From NCBI GenBank assembly GCA_949318235.1, contig OX439128.1:41737583-41801582 (forward strand): DNA of 64,000 nt, given 5' to 3'. The DNA is from Ecdyonurus torrentis (taxonomy: Eukaryota > Arthropoda > Insecta > Ephemeroptera > Heptageniidae). The notes beneath the pieces were generated by a model. The model was given only the letters and a program-made list of their open reading frames with translations, made no database searches and was not told where the DNA came from. Of this stretch, positions 1 to 15,839 are shown in pieces (the stretch's first letter is position 1; every line of letters begins with the position of its first letter). A program made the position numbers and the translations under genes.

Positions 1-654
1 CCGCGAACTTCACAGAATGCCGCCTGTTAAGTTGCCCCGCCCCCTTGCCCCGCCTACCTCACATCACACGCTCGTTAGTGTGGAAATTAAATGGTCACAT
101 AACCAAGATGTGACACTTGCATGCTGATTAACATATCATTAATTTTTAATATTGATGAATGCATTTCTTTTTATATTCAAATCATGATGCAAATCAGACT
201 CGAGATATTTAAATCACACTGTTATATAAAATAATTTATCGGCTATTGAATATATAATTCATATATAAAATTTTAAGCTCTATTTAAATTAATTGTTTTT
301 AAATATTTTTACTAATGAAAAATTACTAACCATTTATTATTATGTCGAAATGCTTTTTTTAACTACCAAAAAATTCCAATTTCAATTTATGTTTCCATTA
401 GTTATTAATTTCACAACTGAAGTATCGGTATTTTTATACTTTGTTTACTGCCAATTAAGATTAAAACAAAATGCAAATATGTTTTTAATCATTTACAAAA
501 AAAAAAAAAAAAAAAAAAAAAGAAGAAGAAAAAAATACATACACAATTTGAGCTTATGTATATGAGTCATGTAGATTTAAAATATATTGTAGCAAGTATT
601 TTGGCATCTCATTACAGTCGGCTAACATTGATCTTATTATTTTTTTTTATCTTT

Positions 655-790
655 CTCGTGTTCACCTGAGTTGGTCCATCACGCAGCATCTTTCATATAT
701 AAAAAGATAACAAGGTGACCAAACAAAACCGGCATTTGCGCCGCCGGACGGCCGGACGCCAAATTAGCGGGTGCGGCGGAGGAAACTCAT
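655..790. promoter_or_regulatory. GC-rich island, candidate enhancer
   Basis: The core at 730-785 is strikingly GC-rich (repeated CCGGACG, GCGGCGG) in DNA that is otherwise mostly A and T. It holds an E-box CACCTG (663-668) and a nuclear-receptor-like AGGTGACC (714-721). No coding signal was found. Confidence 0.35.
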
Positions 791-1039
791 ATATAATATA
801 ATATATATAAATATATTTAGTGTTTCTTATGTATATATATATTGGGTGGAGTTATATATTATATTTATGTATTATGTTATATATACAAATAAAACATCAA
901 TCGCGTCGGCGATGATTTCTAATGGTAAAGCGCGCGGCATTAAAATAAAAGAAAAAGTATATTTAATATTGATGATCATGTTTGTATCAGTGACTGTCCT
1001 AACCTAATGAGGAATGGTTATAGGGCGGTTGTATTATTG

Positions 1040-1183
<144 letters not shown>

Positions 1184-2087
1184 GAGGCCAATAATATAAG
1201 TAACAATGGAATGCAGTCCATAACATTCTTCTTCTCTCGTTTAAAACAATCAGATTTTTTTCTTTCACGTCTTTCAAAAAGTAAATAACAAAAAAAGAAA
1301 GAATTGAAATAAGACAGTATAACGATTGAATATATATTTTATATTGTTTTAAAAGTTGTTATTTTTATATATACTTTGATGTATCGTTTATGTAAAAAAA
1401 AGAAATAATAATAATACAAAGTTTAAAGATTTTTTTTTCGCCATGCATAATATAATATTATATAAAAAATAATATTGAATAAATGTTATACTGGCATATT
1501 GTTAATACAGTATGCAAACCTCATATTATATACATTGTGTGGATATATTTTGTTAATATTTATATTTTATAACTCTTTGATATGTGTAGCTTGAACATCA
1601 AGTTTTATTTTATGTGTTTATTTATAAGAATGATTTTTATTGCAGCGATGCAATTTTATTTTTATGGCTCTATCTTTATTTCTTTATGTTAATCATTAAC
1701 GTTCCAATGTCTTTACTTTGGGTGGAGGTATATACCTGCTTTATAGTTCAATTTTATTTAATGATATAATTTTAATCATTATTATTTAATTGTATTGGCT
1801 GCTGCACCTACTTTTTTCTCTTCCCCCCTCCCCTCGATGCATTTTTTTTTTTATATATTTTTCCCTATATACAATGTTAACCTTCAATTTAAAGAACACA
1901 TATATTTTTTATCATGCATTTTCTCATAAGGATTTCTTGTCTTTAAAAATATATATTATGCTTAATATACTTAAATTGCATGTAATTTTTTCTTAATTGG
2001 GTAGAATAATGTACTAATTAAAAACTTTAAAAATGTTTAGATTGATATTTTCTTTGCTTCGTTATAAAATCGTTTTCTTTCCATTCA

Positions 2088-2090
<3 letters not shown>

Positions 2091-2158
<68 letters not shown>
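2091..2158 (+). repeat. (CT)n microsatellite
   Basis: A CT run followed by degenerate CT sequence to about 2190. It is complementary to the GA run 0.9 kb upstream. Confidence 0.97.
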
Positions 2159-2162
<4 letters not shown>

Positions 2163-2234
2163 TGTCTTTCTCTCTTTCATTCTCTCTCCTCTAATATTGA
2201 TTTTGAAATTAAAATAAATTTAGAATACAAAAGT

Positions 2235-2560
2235 GTCCGGGACAGAAGCTGATTATTTATTGTGGTAATTCTTAGAGATGTCTTTTTTTTTTTTTTGTTC
2301 TTGTTGTTTTGGCTTGAGCTGGGACGCGATATTTCCCAGGATAAGTGGGCGGGGGGCTCATATGGCGTGGGAAGTGAAGAAGAAATGGAGAATAAGGGGG
2401 GACTTTTTTCTTTACTGTCCCCGTGTCTTGTTTACCTGCTGAGCAGAGCATTGTTTTTAAGTCGCGACCCAACACGAAGCCCATCAGCCAGCAGGATCTT
2501 TAACTCCGGCATCATAGTGGTCCACTGTATGCTGCATATTATTTATTATACACTTCTCAA
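2235..2560. promoter_or_regulatory. GC-richer island, candidate enhancer
   Basis: About 320 bp of mixed-composition sequence directly follows a CT microsatellite. Frames open by chance on both strands but show no family resemblance or codon bias. Confidence 0.3.
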
Positions 2561-3558
2561 ATCACTTCTCGCCAGTAGTATAAAATTTCAAGTTATTTAA
2601 ATTTGTACCTTAAAATATATAAAAACTTTAATTTTATAATATAATGGAAAAAAATCTTTATATATAACGATGAAATTATTTTTTATAGAATAATTAAAAT
2701 TAATTAACATAAGATTTATGTATAAAAATAATTATATATGACATAACTCTCGTTATGTTAATGTAATCCAACACGCTTTTTTTTTCTTCTTTTTTTGGTA
2801 TGGATTATTATTTATTATTTCTATATTATTTTTTTATACACATAATCTGGTTGTGAGAGACAGGTTGACGTTTCACCTGGCGATGAGACGTTTGTCGCTA
2901 CTACAATCGACGATCTTTCTTCATCGCTTAATGAATTCTTATATAAAACCATAAGAATATAATATATATAAAGATAAAGCGGTATATTCTTTTTTTATGT
3001 CAAAAATATACGAACAAAGTTACAGAGTGTCACTGTACGCACGGCTAACCATGTCTTTTTTCATTAAATATAAAACTCTTTTAAGAAATCTTGTCGAGTC
3101 GGCATTTTTAACTTGCATACGTTGTATAATACTTTTCTGACTTTGGAATATATAAAAGTGGCCCGAACGGAATGTTGGTCCAAAAAGCTATGAAAATGTT
3201 CTCTCCTTTTTTCTTTTTCTTCTTCTTCTTTCATACTCCACCCGCTGAAGTCGAAAGCGTTCGTTCCCACGCCAACATCCAGTTTTTAGCAGCCAAAACC
3301 TGGCGCTTGTCACGTTCTTTTATATTATATAAAGTCCCGGTTTTATTTTAAACAAAATAAGAAACAAAAAATATATTATAAATGAACAAATCATATATTC
3401 ATCACGTATTTTATATTAATATACACACGTGAACTTTATTGGATAAAAATTATTAATGATTTAATCAATATATCTTATCTATTTCAATTCATCAATATAA
3501 ACGGTATGAATTTTAAATTTGATTGATTGAAATATACGTGAGATGAAATGATGATTTT

Positions 3559-3591
<33 letters not shown>

Positions 3592-4297
3592 CCTACCTTT
3601 TTCTTTATCTATGTATCCTGTTTCTACATTACAATATTTTTCGGTATTAATAAAGGTTCAAACAATCAAGTCTTGTAAAAATGAATTTTTTTTTCTTTGA
3701 AGGAAAATTATTTGAGTTTTCAAAAATTATAAAAGCTTTTTAATTTAAAATAATATCAGAAATTGTTCTTTTGGTTCAGTATGCGCAATTCAATTTGATA
3801 GGCATGCAACAATGGAGAAATAAATGGATAAGTAAGACATTCTTGTCTCAATATCATGAGATATAGACTTTTATTTTTTTAAGAGGTAAAATACTTCGCA
3901 AAGACATACGAGAACAAAAACATCACATACTCCAATGAGAGATATAAACTTTTTGCTATATTATATTGGATATTATCATTGCATTATTATATTAAGTCAG
4001 AGTATTTGCTTATAATATATTATATAAAGTACACATTATAAAATTAACTAAAATAATGTGATATGTAGGAAATATTTTTGCATATTTACTCTTAATATTC
4101 TGGAACTAAATTTTACTTTTATATTAATATAATATAATAAGTTGTCTTTTATTAGTCATATTATAATTTAAGTTTTGATGATTATACGTTCATTATAATT
4201 CAATTACAACTCAAATATAATGATATGTGTGATGGTGCATAAACTTTATTCATGGCAACTTGATATTGCAACATATGACTCACCACATAACAAGTGC

Positions 4298-4408
<111 letters not shown>

Positions 4409-4648
4409 TAAATATATACAGTAGAAATGATAATAAAATAAAAAGAGGGAAAAAAAAGAAATATTCTATATATATATATATATATCTGACAATTGTTTTC
4501 ATATAACAAGATACAATTACATGTAAAAATGCAATGGAATTAAAAAATATTATATTATGCATGTCTTATAAAAATGAAAAATTATTATATCACTTTGACA
4601 GAGTGTGCTAATAAATTTAAAATATATTTTTAAGACATGTTTACTTTT

Positions 4649-4652
<4 letters not shown>

Positions 4653-4738
<86 letters not shown>
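4653..4738 (+). repeat. (TA)n microsatellite
   Basis: An uninterrupted TA run of about 85 bp. Confidence 0.97.
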
Positions 4739-4743
<5 letters not shown>

Positions 4744-5422
4744 ATGTTAAATATATTACCACCTGCAATGAACTACATCATATAATAAGCAAGATTTACA
4801 AGACAATACGGTGGTTGAATATGTATGTATAACATTATGATATATGCAATAAAAATTGAAATTTTTAATAAAAAATAATATAATATAAAAAAAAAAATTC
4901 TGTATGTTTTATATGGGACAATTATTTACTTTAGTTTACTACGCTGGATATATTTTTTTCCTCTTCAACAAAAATAATCTTCTTGTTATTTTTGCAGTCT
5001 ATATACTCTTATTATATTTTTAAAATTCCTTTTATTTATTTTTTTTTATCATATACACAATCTTCATATATTTTGCGTAGACAATCAAAATTGTCTTGAA
5101 AATTGAACATATTATGCGATTTAATTAGGATTCTTATTAAATTAGCATATTTTTCTTTTTTCAAGCGTAATATAATAATGTCTAATAAATCATGCATGTT
5201 ATTAAACAAAATATTTAAAGAAATATAGAAATTTATTATCTGATTTAGGTTTTAAATTCTTTATTATTTTTATATATGTATATATATTTAAAAAAAATGT
5301 TGAGTGTGTTAGAGTGTTGTATTCATTCTTTTTCTTTTTATGATCAGTTTCTAAGTAGAAGCTGTCAGATTTCAGCACCGATGTTATCTCGTATAAGAAA
5401 GATCGAATCCTTACGTGTATTA

Positions 5423-5543
<121 letters not shown>

Positions 5544-6499
5544 TCCTTCTATATACTATATAACTGTGTATATATACGACCTTTATAGGTTGTCTCCGTT
5601 TATTTTTTTCTATACGTAATCTTAATCAGATATCAACCAAAAAGAAAAGAAAAAAAGATCATTTATTACACACAGTACTTAAATTCCTTTCCTTTATCCC
5701 ACACTTCTCATTAAAAAAAAAAGACGAAGAAGAAGTTTTTTATTATTTAAACAAAAATTAAGAATTATGCATATTTATATTGATTGATCTATAAATTATA
5801 AATTTTATTATTATTTTAAATTCTTTAATGAAAATATTTGTTTTTATATACCAATTTCATGCTTTTAGGAATTCAATTTTTAATGTTTTCAGCAGTCAAA
5901 AAAAATGTATAAATTTTAGTTTTATGATACTTTTTTTTTCTTCTTATATATATGTTTTTATACTGTTTGGTATTTGGTTACCCATGTAATACTTGTCAAT
6001 GGATTTAATTTATATCTGTTAGACTTCTTATAGGGTCATATAATATATATTTTTTTATATAAAACAATTCGAATTTGTTGTGTATAGTTATAAACTTTGA
6101 GAGATAAAAAATTTTGAAACGAAGGATTTTTTTTCAGTTATTGATTTCTATCTCTAAAAAATAACAGCTGATTAAATTTTTTTAATTTAATTATTGAAAA
6201 CATGACACTGATTAATAAAGCAATTTTAATCCATACAAAACGGTGTATATGTGTATACATAATTATATATAAAATGTATATTATATGTAAAAAATTAATA
6301 TTTTCTTTATAGCGTTCTGAAAACATTTCAATCTTAATTAATGTCTACTTAATGGTTGATGTTGCTCTTTTTTTATATTGCTGAGTGGATGAATTTGTTA
6401 TTGGATGCTGTTGGGGGGGAAAGTACCAAAACATAACACCCTTTTTACACTACAGGAGGGAGGAAAAATATTACAAGTTCTCAATTTTGTAATCCACCC

Positions 6500-6505
<6 letters not shown>

Positions 6506-6581
<76 letters not shown>
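6506..6581 (+). repeat. (CT)n microsatellite
   Basis: An uninterrupted CT run of about 76 bp. Confidence 0.97.
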
Positions 6582-6583
<2 letters not shown>

Positions 6584-8021
6584 CTGGCTCGCTCTCTCAT
6601 CTCTCAACGTATAAAAAAATGACAAGTGTTTGGTCCTCGCACAGTGACAGTTTAATTATGACCAAAAAGACTTCTGCTGTGTCGTCTTACACTTGACTGA
6701 CTCGTAACTTCGAGTACTGGTCCTATTTATTCAGACAAAGCATAGAAATCAAATTACATTTACATCTCCCTCACATAATACTCTGCCCCCTTCTTTCTCT
6801 CCCTCCCACCCTCATACTGTCCCTTATGACAGAAAAATCAATGAAAGTTTATGATCTGGAAATGTATATAGGAGAAAGAGAAAAAAACTAAATCTAATAA
6901 TAATATTTTTATATATGATTGAAGATTTATTATACTGACAGTGAGGGATATTTAAAACTGCATTTGGTCTTTACATTTGATTTTGTTGAAAAAAAAAATT
7001 ACTTTAATTTTTTTGAAATTAAAAATAATAAAAATAATAATGTTAAAGATTTTTGCCACAGATTTTATACAGTTTTACCTTTGGACATTTTATGTACTAT
7101 ATATACAGTATATTATATACATATAGCGCTGTATATAAAACCAAAATTATATATTTACGATGAAAGTTGTTTAAAGTTTGTTTTATTTTTTACTTTTATG
7201 TTCTCAGCCATGAGCAAATCATGTTGCATTATTGCTTGTTTGCAAATAAAATAAAATCATTGCTATACTATAGAAATTAGTTGCTTTTTTTTAGTGTTGG
7301 GAATTATATCATATTTGAAGTTTAAAACAACAACATTATTTTACAACGCGTTAAATGAAAAACAAATTAAACACTATATAGTTTGAAATACCGATATATT
7401 TTTAAATGCTATATTTTTTACTATTGATTCATTGCATCCGACTTCACTTCTGCACATAATAATTCTATTATATATTTATTTCCAAAACAACATATTGATC
7501 TCATAATTGGTTTAATCTTATTATTTCTGAGCAGATGTCTATGATTACATTTTATCTATAATATAATGTAAGCTGCTGCATTATATATAAGATCGAACAG
7601 AAAACTAAAACTCTATTTTCAAAGAACATAAAATAAATCCTGCTTCTTGACATAATTTTTCAAATATAATTTCTCTATTATATAGAATTTAAAATGAATG
7701 CATCAAGATTATATATATAAAAATAAAATTGCAGTGAAAAGATAAGATTGATAATAAAGGATATTGAACATCTGCGTGTTCTGTGGTATTTTTTTTTTTT
7801 TTTGATCATGGACAAAAGATTATTATTATTATTTTTATATATATCATAAAATCTCTTTGGTTGGTCTGTTATGTATATTATAAAATATAAATAAAAGGGG
7901 TGGAGGTTTAGTTCATTTTGCATCAGTGAAGGTAATTACGTGTAACATGAGCCCTGAAAATGCCGCAAGCAAGCCTCCTTTTATATACACAAAAGTATTA
8001 TTTTTCTCTCCACCCGCTTGT

Positions 8022-8029
<8 letters not shown>

Positions 8030-8104
<75 letters not shown>
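8030..8104 (+). repeat. (TA)n microsatellite
   Basis: A TA run of about 75 bp. Confidence 0.97.
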
Positions 8105-8105
<1 letters not shown>

Positions 8106-8165
8106 TGAATGCACTGCATTGTTCCTATCTTGACAGTTTAGACAGAGATTACATTGCGCAGCGAC

Positions 8166-8174
8166 GCCATCTTG
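8166..8174 (-). promoter_or_regulatory. YY1/Pho-like motif
   Basis: CGCCATCTT on the + strand reads AAGATGGCG on the minus strand, the classic YY1/Pho core. Similar cores occur near 25975 and at 33951-33960. Confidence 0.3.
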
Positions 8175-9649
8175 GCATTGTTGCTTTTGTCTTCATTCTA
8201 ATTACAACTACATACATATTATATATTATAAAAAAGAAAAGAAGAAAAGGAACGAGGAGGTACATAAAAAGGTATAAAATGATCGACAGATCAATGACAA
8301 AATATAAACAGAAAAGCATTATTTATTTGTTTTATATTATAACGTGAGATTTTGATGAATAACAATAATAATATAATAAATTTAATACTATTATTATTTG
8401 TTCTTTATTATTGTCATATTGGAATAAAATATAAAGATTTATGTTCTATATGATAAATAATTTTTATTTTTATTATATATAATTTAATTAAAAGTTTAAA
8501 ATGTTCCATTTCTTTTTCATGATACAAATAATTTAAAGTGTATAGACCAAATGAACAAAATAAAGAGTGCACGGAAAAATAAATATCACAATTTATGCTA
8601 TATAATATTCATATTAGTGTTATGGGCGTCTATAGTTTGCTGTATGTTGTAAAATAGAGTGACCTATTATGTAGCGGATCTTTCTTTCTTTCTTGATGAA
8701 AAGTGAACATAGTGCACAGCCTAGCCGAAAACGTTCTTAAAGTGATCGTCCAGACCTAACAACATGCCCTTTTAATTCATTAAACACAAAATGGGACACT
8801 CAAAAGCATGTTCAATTTTTACTATTACTCAAATGTAACCCCGCAAGATAGCGCGAAAAGTTATAAAGTAGACAAAATGCACAAATTTTGAACATTTCTT
8901 ACGTCAGGATTGTTTACATTCAATAGAAAAAGGCGTGCGGGTTGCATAAGCTGATAATTTGATTATACGTTTAGGGTGTCAAAATTAGATTCTTGGACAA
9001 AATAATTGTATTTTTAAAAACTCCTTTTTTGTGTTTTATAAACTAAAAAGGTATGTTGTATGTTATGGTCTGGATGGTTCCTTAAAGTCTTCAGTTGTAC
9101 TGTGCGATGGTACAATACGATGATTACAATGTATGCGCGCAATGCAGTAACGCACTAGGACAAGATACATGGAGATAAACATCATGTCTGTTTGCAAGTG
9201 CAACGTGTATATTTTATTTACTTATGCTTTTCTTCAGTACACATATATAAGAAGGGTCTTCTCGGCTCAGTAATCATAAGGTGAATAAAGAACAAAAATC
9301 TTGCTCTCCAAGTTTTTGTCGTATATAGTTGAACATTAAAATCATTAACAAATTCCTCTTTTTTTGCGTATATAATAAAAACTATTAGAGTTGAGTTTAA
9401 GTAGAGAAAAATTTTAGGTCTTTGCAAGTATACGGCATTTTAAAATACTTCTATTCTCATAAAATTGGAATAGTATATAAAGGTGTTCCAGATTTAAGTT
9501 ATAGATTTATCTTCATCTCTATATTATTTAGTAAAACTTATCAGATAAATATATTATAAGTTGAAAATTTATTACTATAAGGTTAGAGAAAAAGGAAGCA
9601 ATCTTTCACATTTTATGTGTTATATTTTTGTAATTTATGTGTATGGGAT

Positions 9650-9850
9650 GACATTATGTGTATATAGGGATGAGAGTGCATGCGTGCGGTTTGTTTACCT
9701 GCAAGGTTTGATGTCCGAGGGTCTCGGTGTGCACTAGACCGGCAGTGGCGTCGGTGGCGCCCGTATACTTTTGTCACACACACCGCTTGCTTTTGTGTGT
9801 GTTGTGTATACTTTTTCGAGCAGAAATCTCCGACAAAATGCTCTCATTGT
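9650..9850. promoter_or_regulatory. GC-richer island with CTCF-like motif
   Basis: It contains CGGTGGCGCC at 9752-9761, one base off the Drosophila CTCF core AGGTGGCGCC, in about 200 bp of GC-richer DNA. No gene is visible. Confidence 0.4.
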
Positions 9851-10782
9851 TATCCAGAAGATTATACTGAAAAATACATAAAAAAAGAAGAAGAAAAATA
9901 TATTTCGGCAAAAGAGCATGAGTATGACTAAATTTGGTAAATAAAATAATATTAAATCTTTATATGTCCACACCCATTTGTATATTATTTATATATAAAG
10001 TTTTAATAATATAATTTAAATGAGTGTCATTCATTTAGAGTATACTCTGTGTATGTGTGTGTGTGTTAGACAGGGGCAAGCTGTTTTGCATTGCACTTAA
10101 AAAGTTTGTTATGGTCCCTAGAGAGATGCATATGTGCTTGGGCCATCAAGTAATGTATAGCACTCGAATGAATTTCCCAAGAGTACGCTTCAAAACTCCA
10201 CTTCATATATTTAGCGCCACACTTTATAACATTGAACTCACTTTGGGCATAATATACACGCGAGTATGATATTATTTAAGAAAACTCTTCATAATTACCC
10301 CCATATACTTTATTATAGTACATACAATTTACACTGAAATAATATGAGTTAAATTTTTAGTGTTATATCAAATTATTTTGGAATTGTATGATCTATATGC
10401 GGGAATATTACATATTTGTATTTTTTCATATATATTTATTTTGTTACTTTTTTGCAAAGTTATTTTCAATAACCCGTATATATTTTAATTTTATTTATTC
10501 AGCTGTGCAGATTTTTTACTATATACGAAAGGAAGCTGATAATTTAATGTAATTTGGGACAATTATATATTTTTCAATTATATAATAAAATTTTAATGCT
10601 TTTATTTATTACTATACGTTACTTTTCTTTAATTATTTAAAAAAAAAAACTGAACATCAGTACTGCGTGCAATGTCATTTTAAATATAAAGAGATGTCAT
10701 GCATTTGAGGATTTGAAAAATAGTGAGCAAAAGACCGTGATTCATCGTAGTTAATTAATTTTACTTGTCAAGGACTTATATA

Positions 10783-10813
<31 letters not shown>

Positions 10814-12344
10814 ATATAGACAGTATACATGTAATATGTCCGCTATGATTTTATAACGACGTACTGTAATGTAATTCATCGACTTTGATACTTTCACCAT
10901 ATAATACAAATAATATTATATATTATTATGTATTTATAGTGCGGTTTTACTGTATAAAATCACGGAAATATAGTATAATTCAAATCGTTTATCTGCGGTG
11001 CAAATAATGTATATTCAAACAGTTACAGTATATAACATGTAAATCTATAGAATTATTATTTGTATAAAAATAATTTGTCAATTTTTTTTTTTAACATTTT
11101 TTGTTTATAGTCTACAGTAATTTACTTTTTTCAATTTGTATTACAATTTAAAATGTTATTACATGTAAGAAAAGTGTTTTTTGAACTATATCTATATAGA
11201 TACTATAATATGCTTGAAAGCATTTGAAGTTTGTATAAGAAAAGTTAAATGCTGATGTATCCTGGCATATAGAGTGCCCGCAGAGCACTGCAAACATTTC
11301 TCCAAGAGTGCATCTAACTTCTTCAATATTTAATGATACAACCCACACGTTTTCTTGTACCAAAACTATCATTTTTTATACAACCTGTCTTTTTTTCCCC
11401 TCCCCTCCTATATATTTTTAAGAAAAATTACTTATTTGAAAGAAGTGTTAGATTAAATATTAATGGAACTTTTATACCAAAGACAAACACTTAAGTTATA
11501 TAAACGTCTGATAAATGATAGAAATAATAGTAATTTTAAAAGAGAAGGAACCCAGCATCAACGTTATAACATTATGATATAAATCGTTTACTCTCCCATT
11601 AGCTCTAATGGAGAGTATGTTATATAGCCTCTTTGCATAATCACTTTTTTTTTTTCTAATTTGTATTTATGGTTTTTAACTACAGAGAGAGAGAGAGAAC
11701 TAGATTTTTTATTTTACTTATTTTAAACTATATAATATGTATTATTTTTATACTACCTGCATATTATGATTTTTTTTAAATAAAAAAATTAATTGCAATT
11801 CGATGATGATTAACATTTATTAGTGAGAAGGATAAAAAGGTGTTAAATAATGTGTATTTATATGATATGCGGGCCCTATAAAATAAAGCAGTAAAAATGA
11901 TTATTTCATCAATTATCATTTTTTAATAAATAATGAATTTATCATTAATTATTTATGATATAAAAGCATTTTCCAATTTTTTGAGTACATTAAAAATTAT
12001 CTTAATGGCATGTATTTAAATAAAATTATGACTAAAACACTTTCAGTATAGAGAGAGAGAGAGGTAAAAAAAAAGTAGTAATTTGATGAAATTTAGAGAC
12101 AATTTTTTTTTTTTTTTTTTTTTTTTGAGATCGTGAGGTTTATATTGGGTGGGCGCTGCTTAATTACTAATAAAAGAGGGGGTATTGTTACTATCGCACC
12201 TGCCCCACCCCACACTCTAGTCTCTTGTTTATGACTTTAAGAGCAGCAAGAGTTTATAGAAAAACATCAAGCTTGCTTTTATTGGCCATTACCTTAGCGT
12301 TCCTACACACAATAATGATAAAATTCTCAACTTTCCTCACAACT

Positions 12345-12375
<31 letters not shown>

Positions 12376-14649
12376 AATCTAAATTTAACTTTTAAATGAT
12401 TCTCTTAAAAAATAAAATTTAAATACCTAACATTATACTACTTTTTATTTTCAATCGAACAGCAATTGAAGAAAAATTCTATAGATGTATATAATGATAA
12501 TTCAATAATGAATTACATTTTATATAAAAACATCAATATTAAGCAATTTTTTATCATCAGTTGCCCGTATATATGTCAAAATAAAAAATGTACCACAGTA
12601 ATTAAATATGTACTAATTTTAAGGGCCGGCTGCAAGCTATATATTACCAATGGTAAATAATAATAATAAACTTTTTAAGAGGCTATATAATATTTTCTTA
12701 GCAAAATATAGTTATATTTATTTAGCACAAAGGACTGAAAACCAATACTGAGCATTATTATAATTTATATTCTCTGCAATTCAAAACATATATCGCACAT
12801 ACTGTTCTTTTAAAGTATATAGAGAGAGGGGAAAGTATAGTTAATTCAACTTCAAAGCTATTTCCACGAATTCTAGAAAAACTTTTAGCTGAATGTATTT
12901 GTCAGTTTGTATAGTCTACAAAATAAAATGAATTGACTGATAATTTGAATTAGTTTGATGGTTTACTGTGTCAGGTGTACATTTTATGAGAAGTATAAGC
13001 TTAGCGATTCTTGATGAACGCAAGTAAATATACCATCATCCACTTTTCTCGTCCTGACTGAGATTTTGGCAAGTCGTTTCATTGGCACTCAAATAAGTAG
13101 AGCTGCTGACGCTCTCGATTAATTGTGACAAATCACACCATTTGCAGAATTTTATTTACATATTATATACTATATTCTGTATAGTCTCAGGTTTATGGCT
13201 TTTTTTTTTATGTAAATACCTAAAAGATGTAAATAGTTTGATGACAAAAATGTTTTGACATTTTTTTTCCGGACAATACTTCTATCGTATTTTTTTAAAA
13301 CGGAGAACAAAAATTGTTAAAAATATGAAACTTAAATACTTTAGTACTGTTTACGTTCAAATTTAACTTGGGAATATTTTTAACATGTATTATTTTTATT
13401 GTTTTTTTTTATCCCTAATTTTAAACATAAAAAAAAAATAATAATAATAATTAATATTTCTTAAGATATATGTATTTAATTACAGTGGATGAATTGTATA
13501 ATATTGTAAGTAATACGGTATATATTTAAACTTTTAACTTTAAAAAAATGTATAAAAATTGATATTTCATAATAAAGAAAAAATTCGCCACACTCTATAA
13601 CCTCAAGTATAAAAATAATATTTAGTTTGGAAAAAAAAAAAAAAGAGCTATGGTGCGTGCTGTGGAACCAGATCTGCATGAAAGTATAAATAATAAAGCA
13701 GCAAAAGAAGTCTTCCTAGCGTAGACATTACCGTGTGAGTCTGTATATATAAGATATTTTCTCTCAATTTCATTCAATTAGAAGAACATTTAATCTTGTC
13801 ACTAATTAGAACTTTGCTCTTGGCACGAGAGAGTAAATAAGGATGACGACGCTATATATATATATATGCGCCCGCAACAACGTGCTATATGACTTATTAT
13901 ATTCATAAAGCCACAGGGGAAATAATATAAGTTAAAAATATACATGAAATTGTTTATCTTCTTTTTACAGTGTTTGAATTTTATATTCATTGTATAAAAA
14001 GTATTAAACAATATTTAATAACATGAAGTTTACAAATATATATCGTAGGTTTTTAAAGTTGTTTTTTTTATTGTATATTTGCAAGTACAAAAAGTCTTAA
14101 TTTTTTTTTCTTTTTTTAGTCCTTATATATAATGAACTATACTATACATATACGTGTTTTCTTTTAATTTACTATTAACAGAAATAAACAAGCAATACAG
14201 TTCGTATCAGTAAGTAATCAACAATTATATATGAAAGGGCGTCCATTCATTATCAGAGAGGTGATAAATACATATTATACACAGAAGTAGACTGTAGATA
14301 TATATTTGAAGAAGTTTTTGTTTTGTTTTTTTATTTTATTATTATTATTAAATAACCGTGTAATTTTCTCACATGAATGACAGGTTAGCTAAACATATAC
14401 AAACATTGAAAGGCTGCGTGCAACGTAAGGGCATATTTGCGTGCCAGTTACCACAAAGTTCACCTTCAACAACATTAGGATTATTTAGTAAATAAATAAT
14501 AAGCATGCTAAATTTTCTATGGCCTTTGTTTTAAAATGTTTTAAAAAAATTTTATTGTTTGTTATTTTTAGAAAAGGGGAAAAAAAGTGACTTAAATTTA
14601 TTTAACGTATTATATAGGTATATTATTTATAGCTGTTTGATAATCTTAT

Positions 14650-14654
<5 letters not shown>

Positions 14655-14737
<83 letters not shown>
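14655..14737 (+). repeat. (GA)n microsatellite
   Basis: A GA run of about 82 bp. Confidence 0.97.
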
Positions 14738-14738
<1 letters not shown>

Positions 14739-15839
14739 TGAAAATAAAATTTCTAAATGAAGAAACAAAAAAATCGAAAGCAAAAACTAAAAATAATTTT
14801 ATATTAAGTGATCGTCTTTGTTAATTTTGACAGAAACAGCTGTTTTTTATTATACTTTTTTTTTTCGTCTCACTTATTTAAAACTTAAAGAAAGTAAATT
14901 TGTTATGAAAAAAAAAATGTAATTTGTATCTGGTTTGTATAAAACAGAAATTATATGACATAAAAAATGTCCCCAAGGATTTCTGTATATAGCCAGCAGG
15001 CAGTAATATATTTTGCCTGTATAAAAACAGAGGGTTGGATAAATTTCTCTTATATTTTTACCTCCCTATATATGCCTGAGAATATCCGGTCTATAAACAT
15101 GACTCGCGGGTTGTAGACATGGCAGGGGTATATGTAGAGAGAAAAGAGAGGGACAAGAGAAATGACACGTCATTTCAACCGGTGTGATCAGTGAATCAGA
15201 ATGAAAATAGTACGACATGCTAGTACGCTAAACTCGACATTGCAATTTTTTTTTTCAAAAAACTTTACGTGTGCTTAAAAAACAAACATAATTTACGATG
15301 TTTTGATCACTAAGAAAGAAAAGATCAAAAACTTAATATATGTCGTGAATGTTTGAAAATAAATTAAGTTTTTATTATATATGTATATATAAAAAATTTT
15401 GATGTCTATTGATTTCTATCAAGTAGCTATAAATATAAAAATAATAAAAACAAACATGTGTTAGATAAGGCATATTATATTTTGAATAATTTTTATAGCG
15501 CATGAAGTAATAATTTCTATATTGCAATATTAAAAATTGATTCATTATAATATAATATTATAACTGACTTAAAATTGTGAGTTTTTTTTTTTATATTAAT
15601 CTGTGATTAAATTATAATTTATAAAAACATGTATTTCAAAAGCTTACTTAAAGTTAATCAGTATTAAATTATATTATACCTTTTACAAGAATATTTACAA
15701 TTTCTTCTTATTTGCATTCAAATGAATATTTATATTATTATTTAAGAAGGTGTAAGTAATGTATTTTTCTTGTGAGTTGTACGATGTAGTATAATATAAG
15801 ATAACAAGCAAAAAAAGAGATGAGATGGAATCATAATAT

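Noticed and set aside
5395..5412. TCGAATCC-like sequence as a tRNA T-arm
   Set aside because: No matching acceptor, D or anticodon arms around it.
9680..9973. Overlapping 83- and 79-codon frames on opposite strands
   Set aside because: Both look random; the CTCF-like GC-rich island explains the lack of stops.
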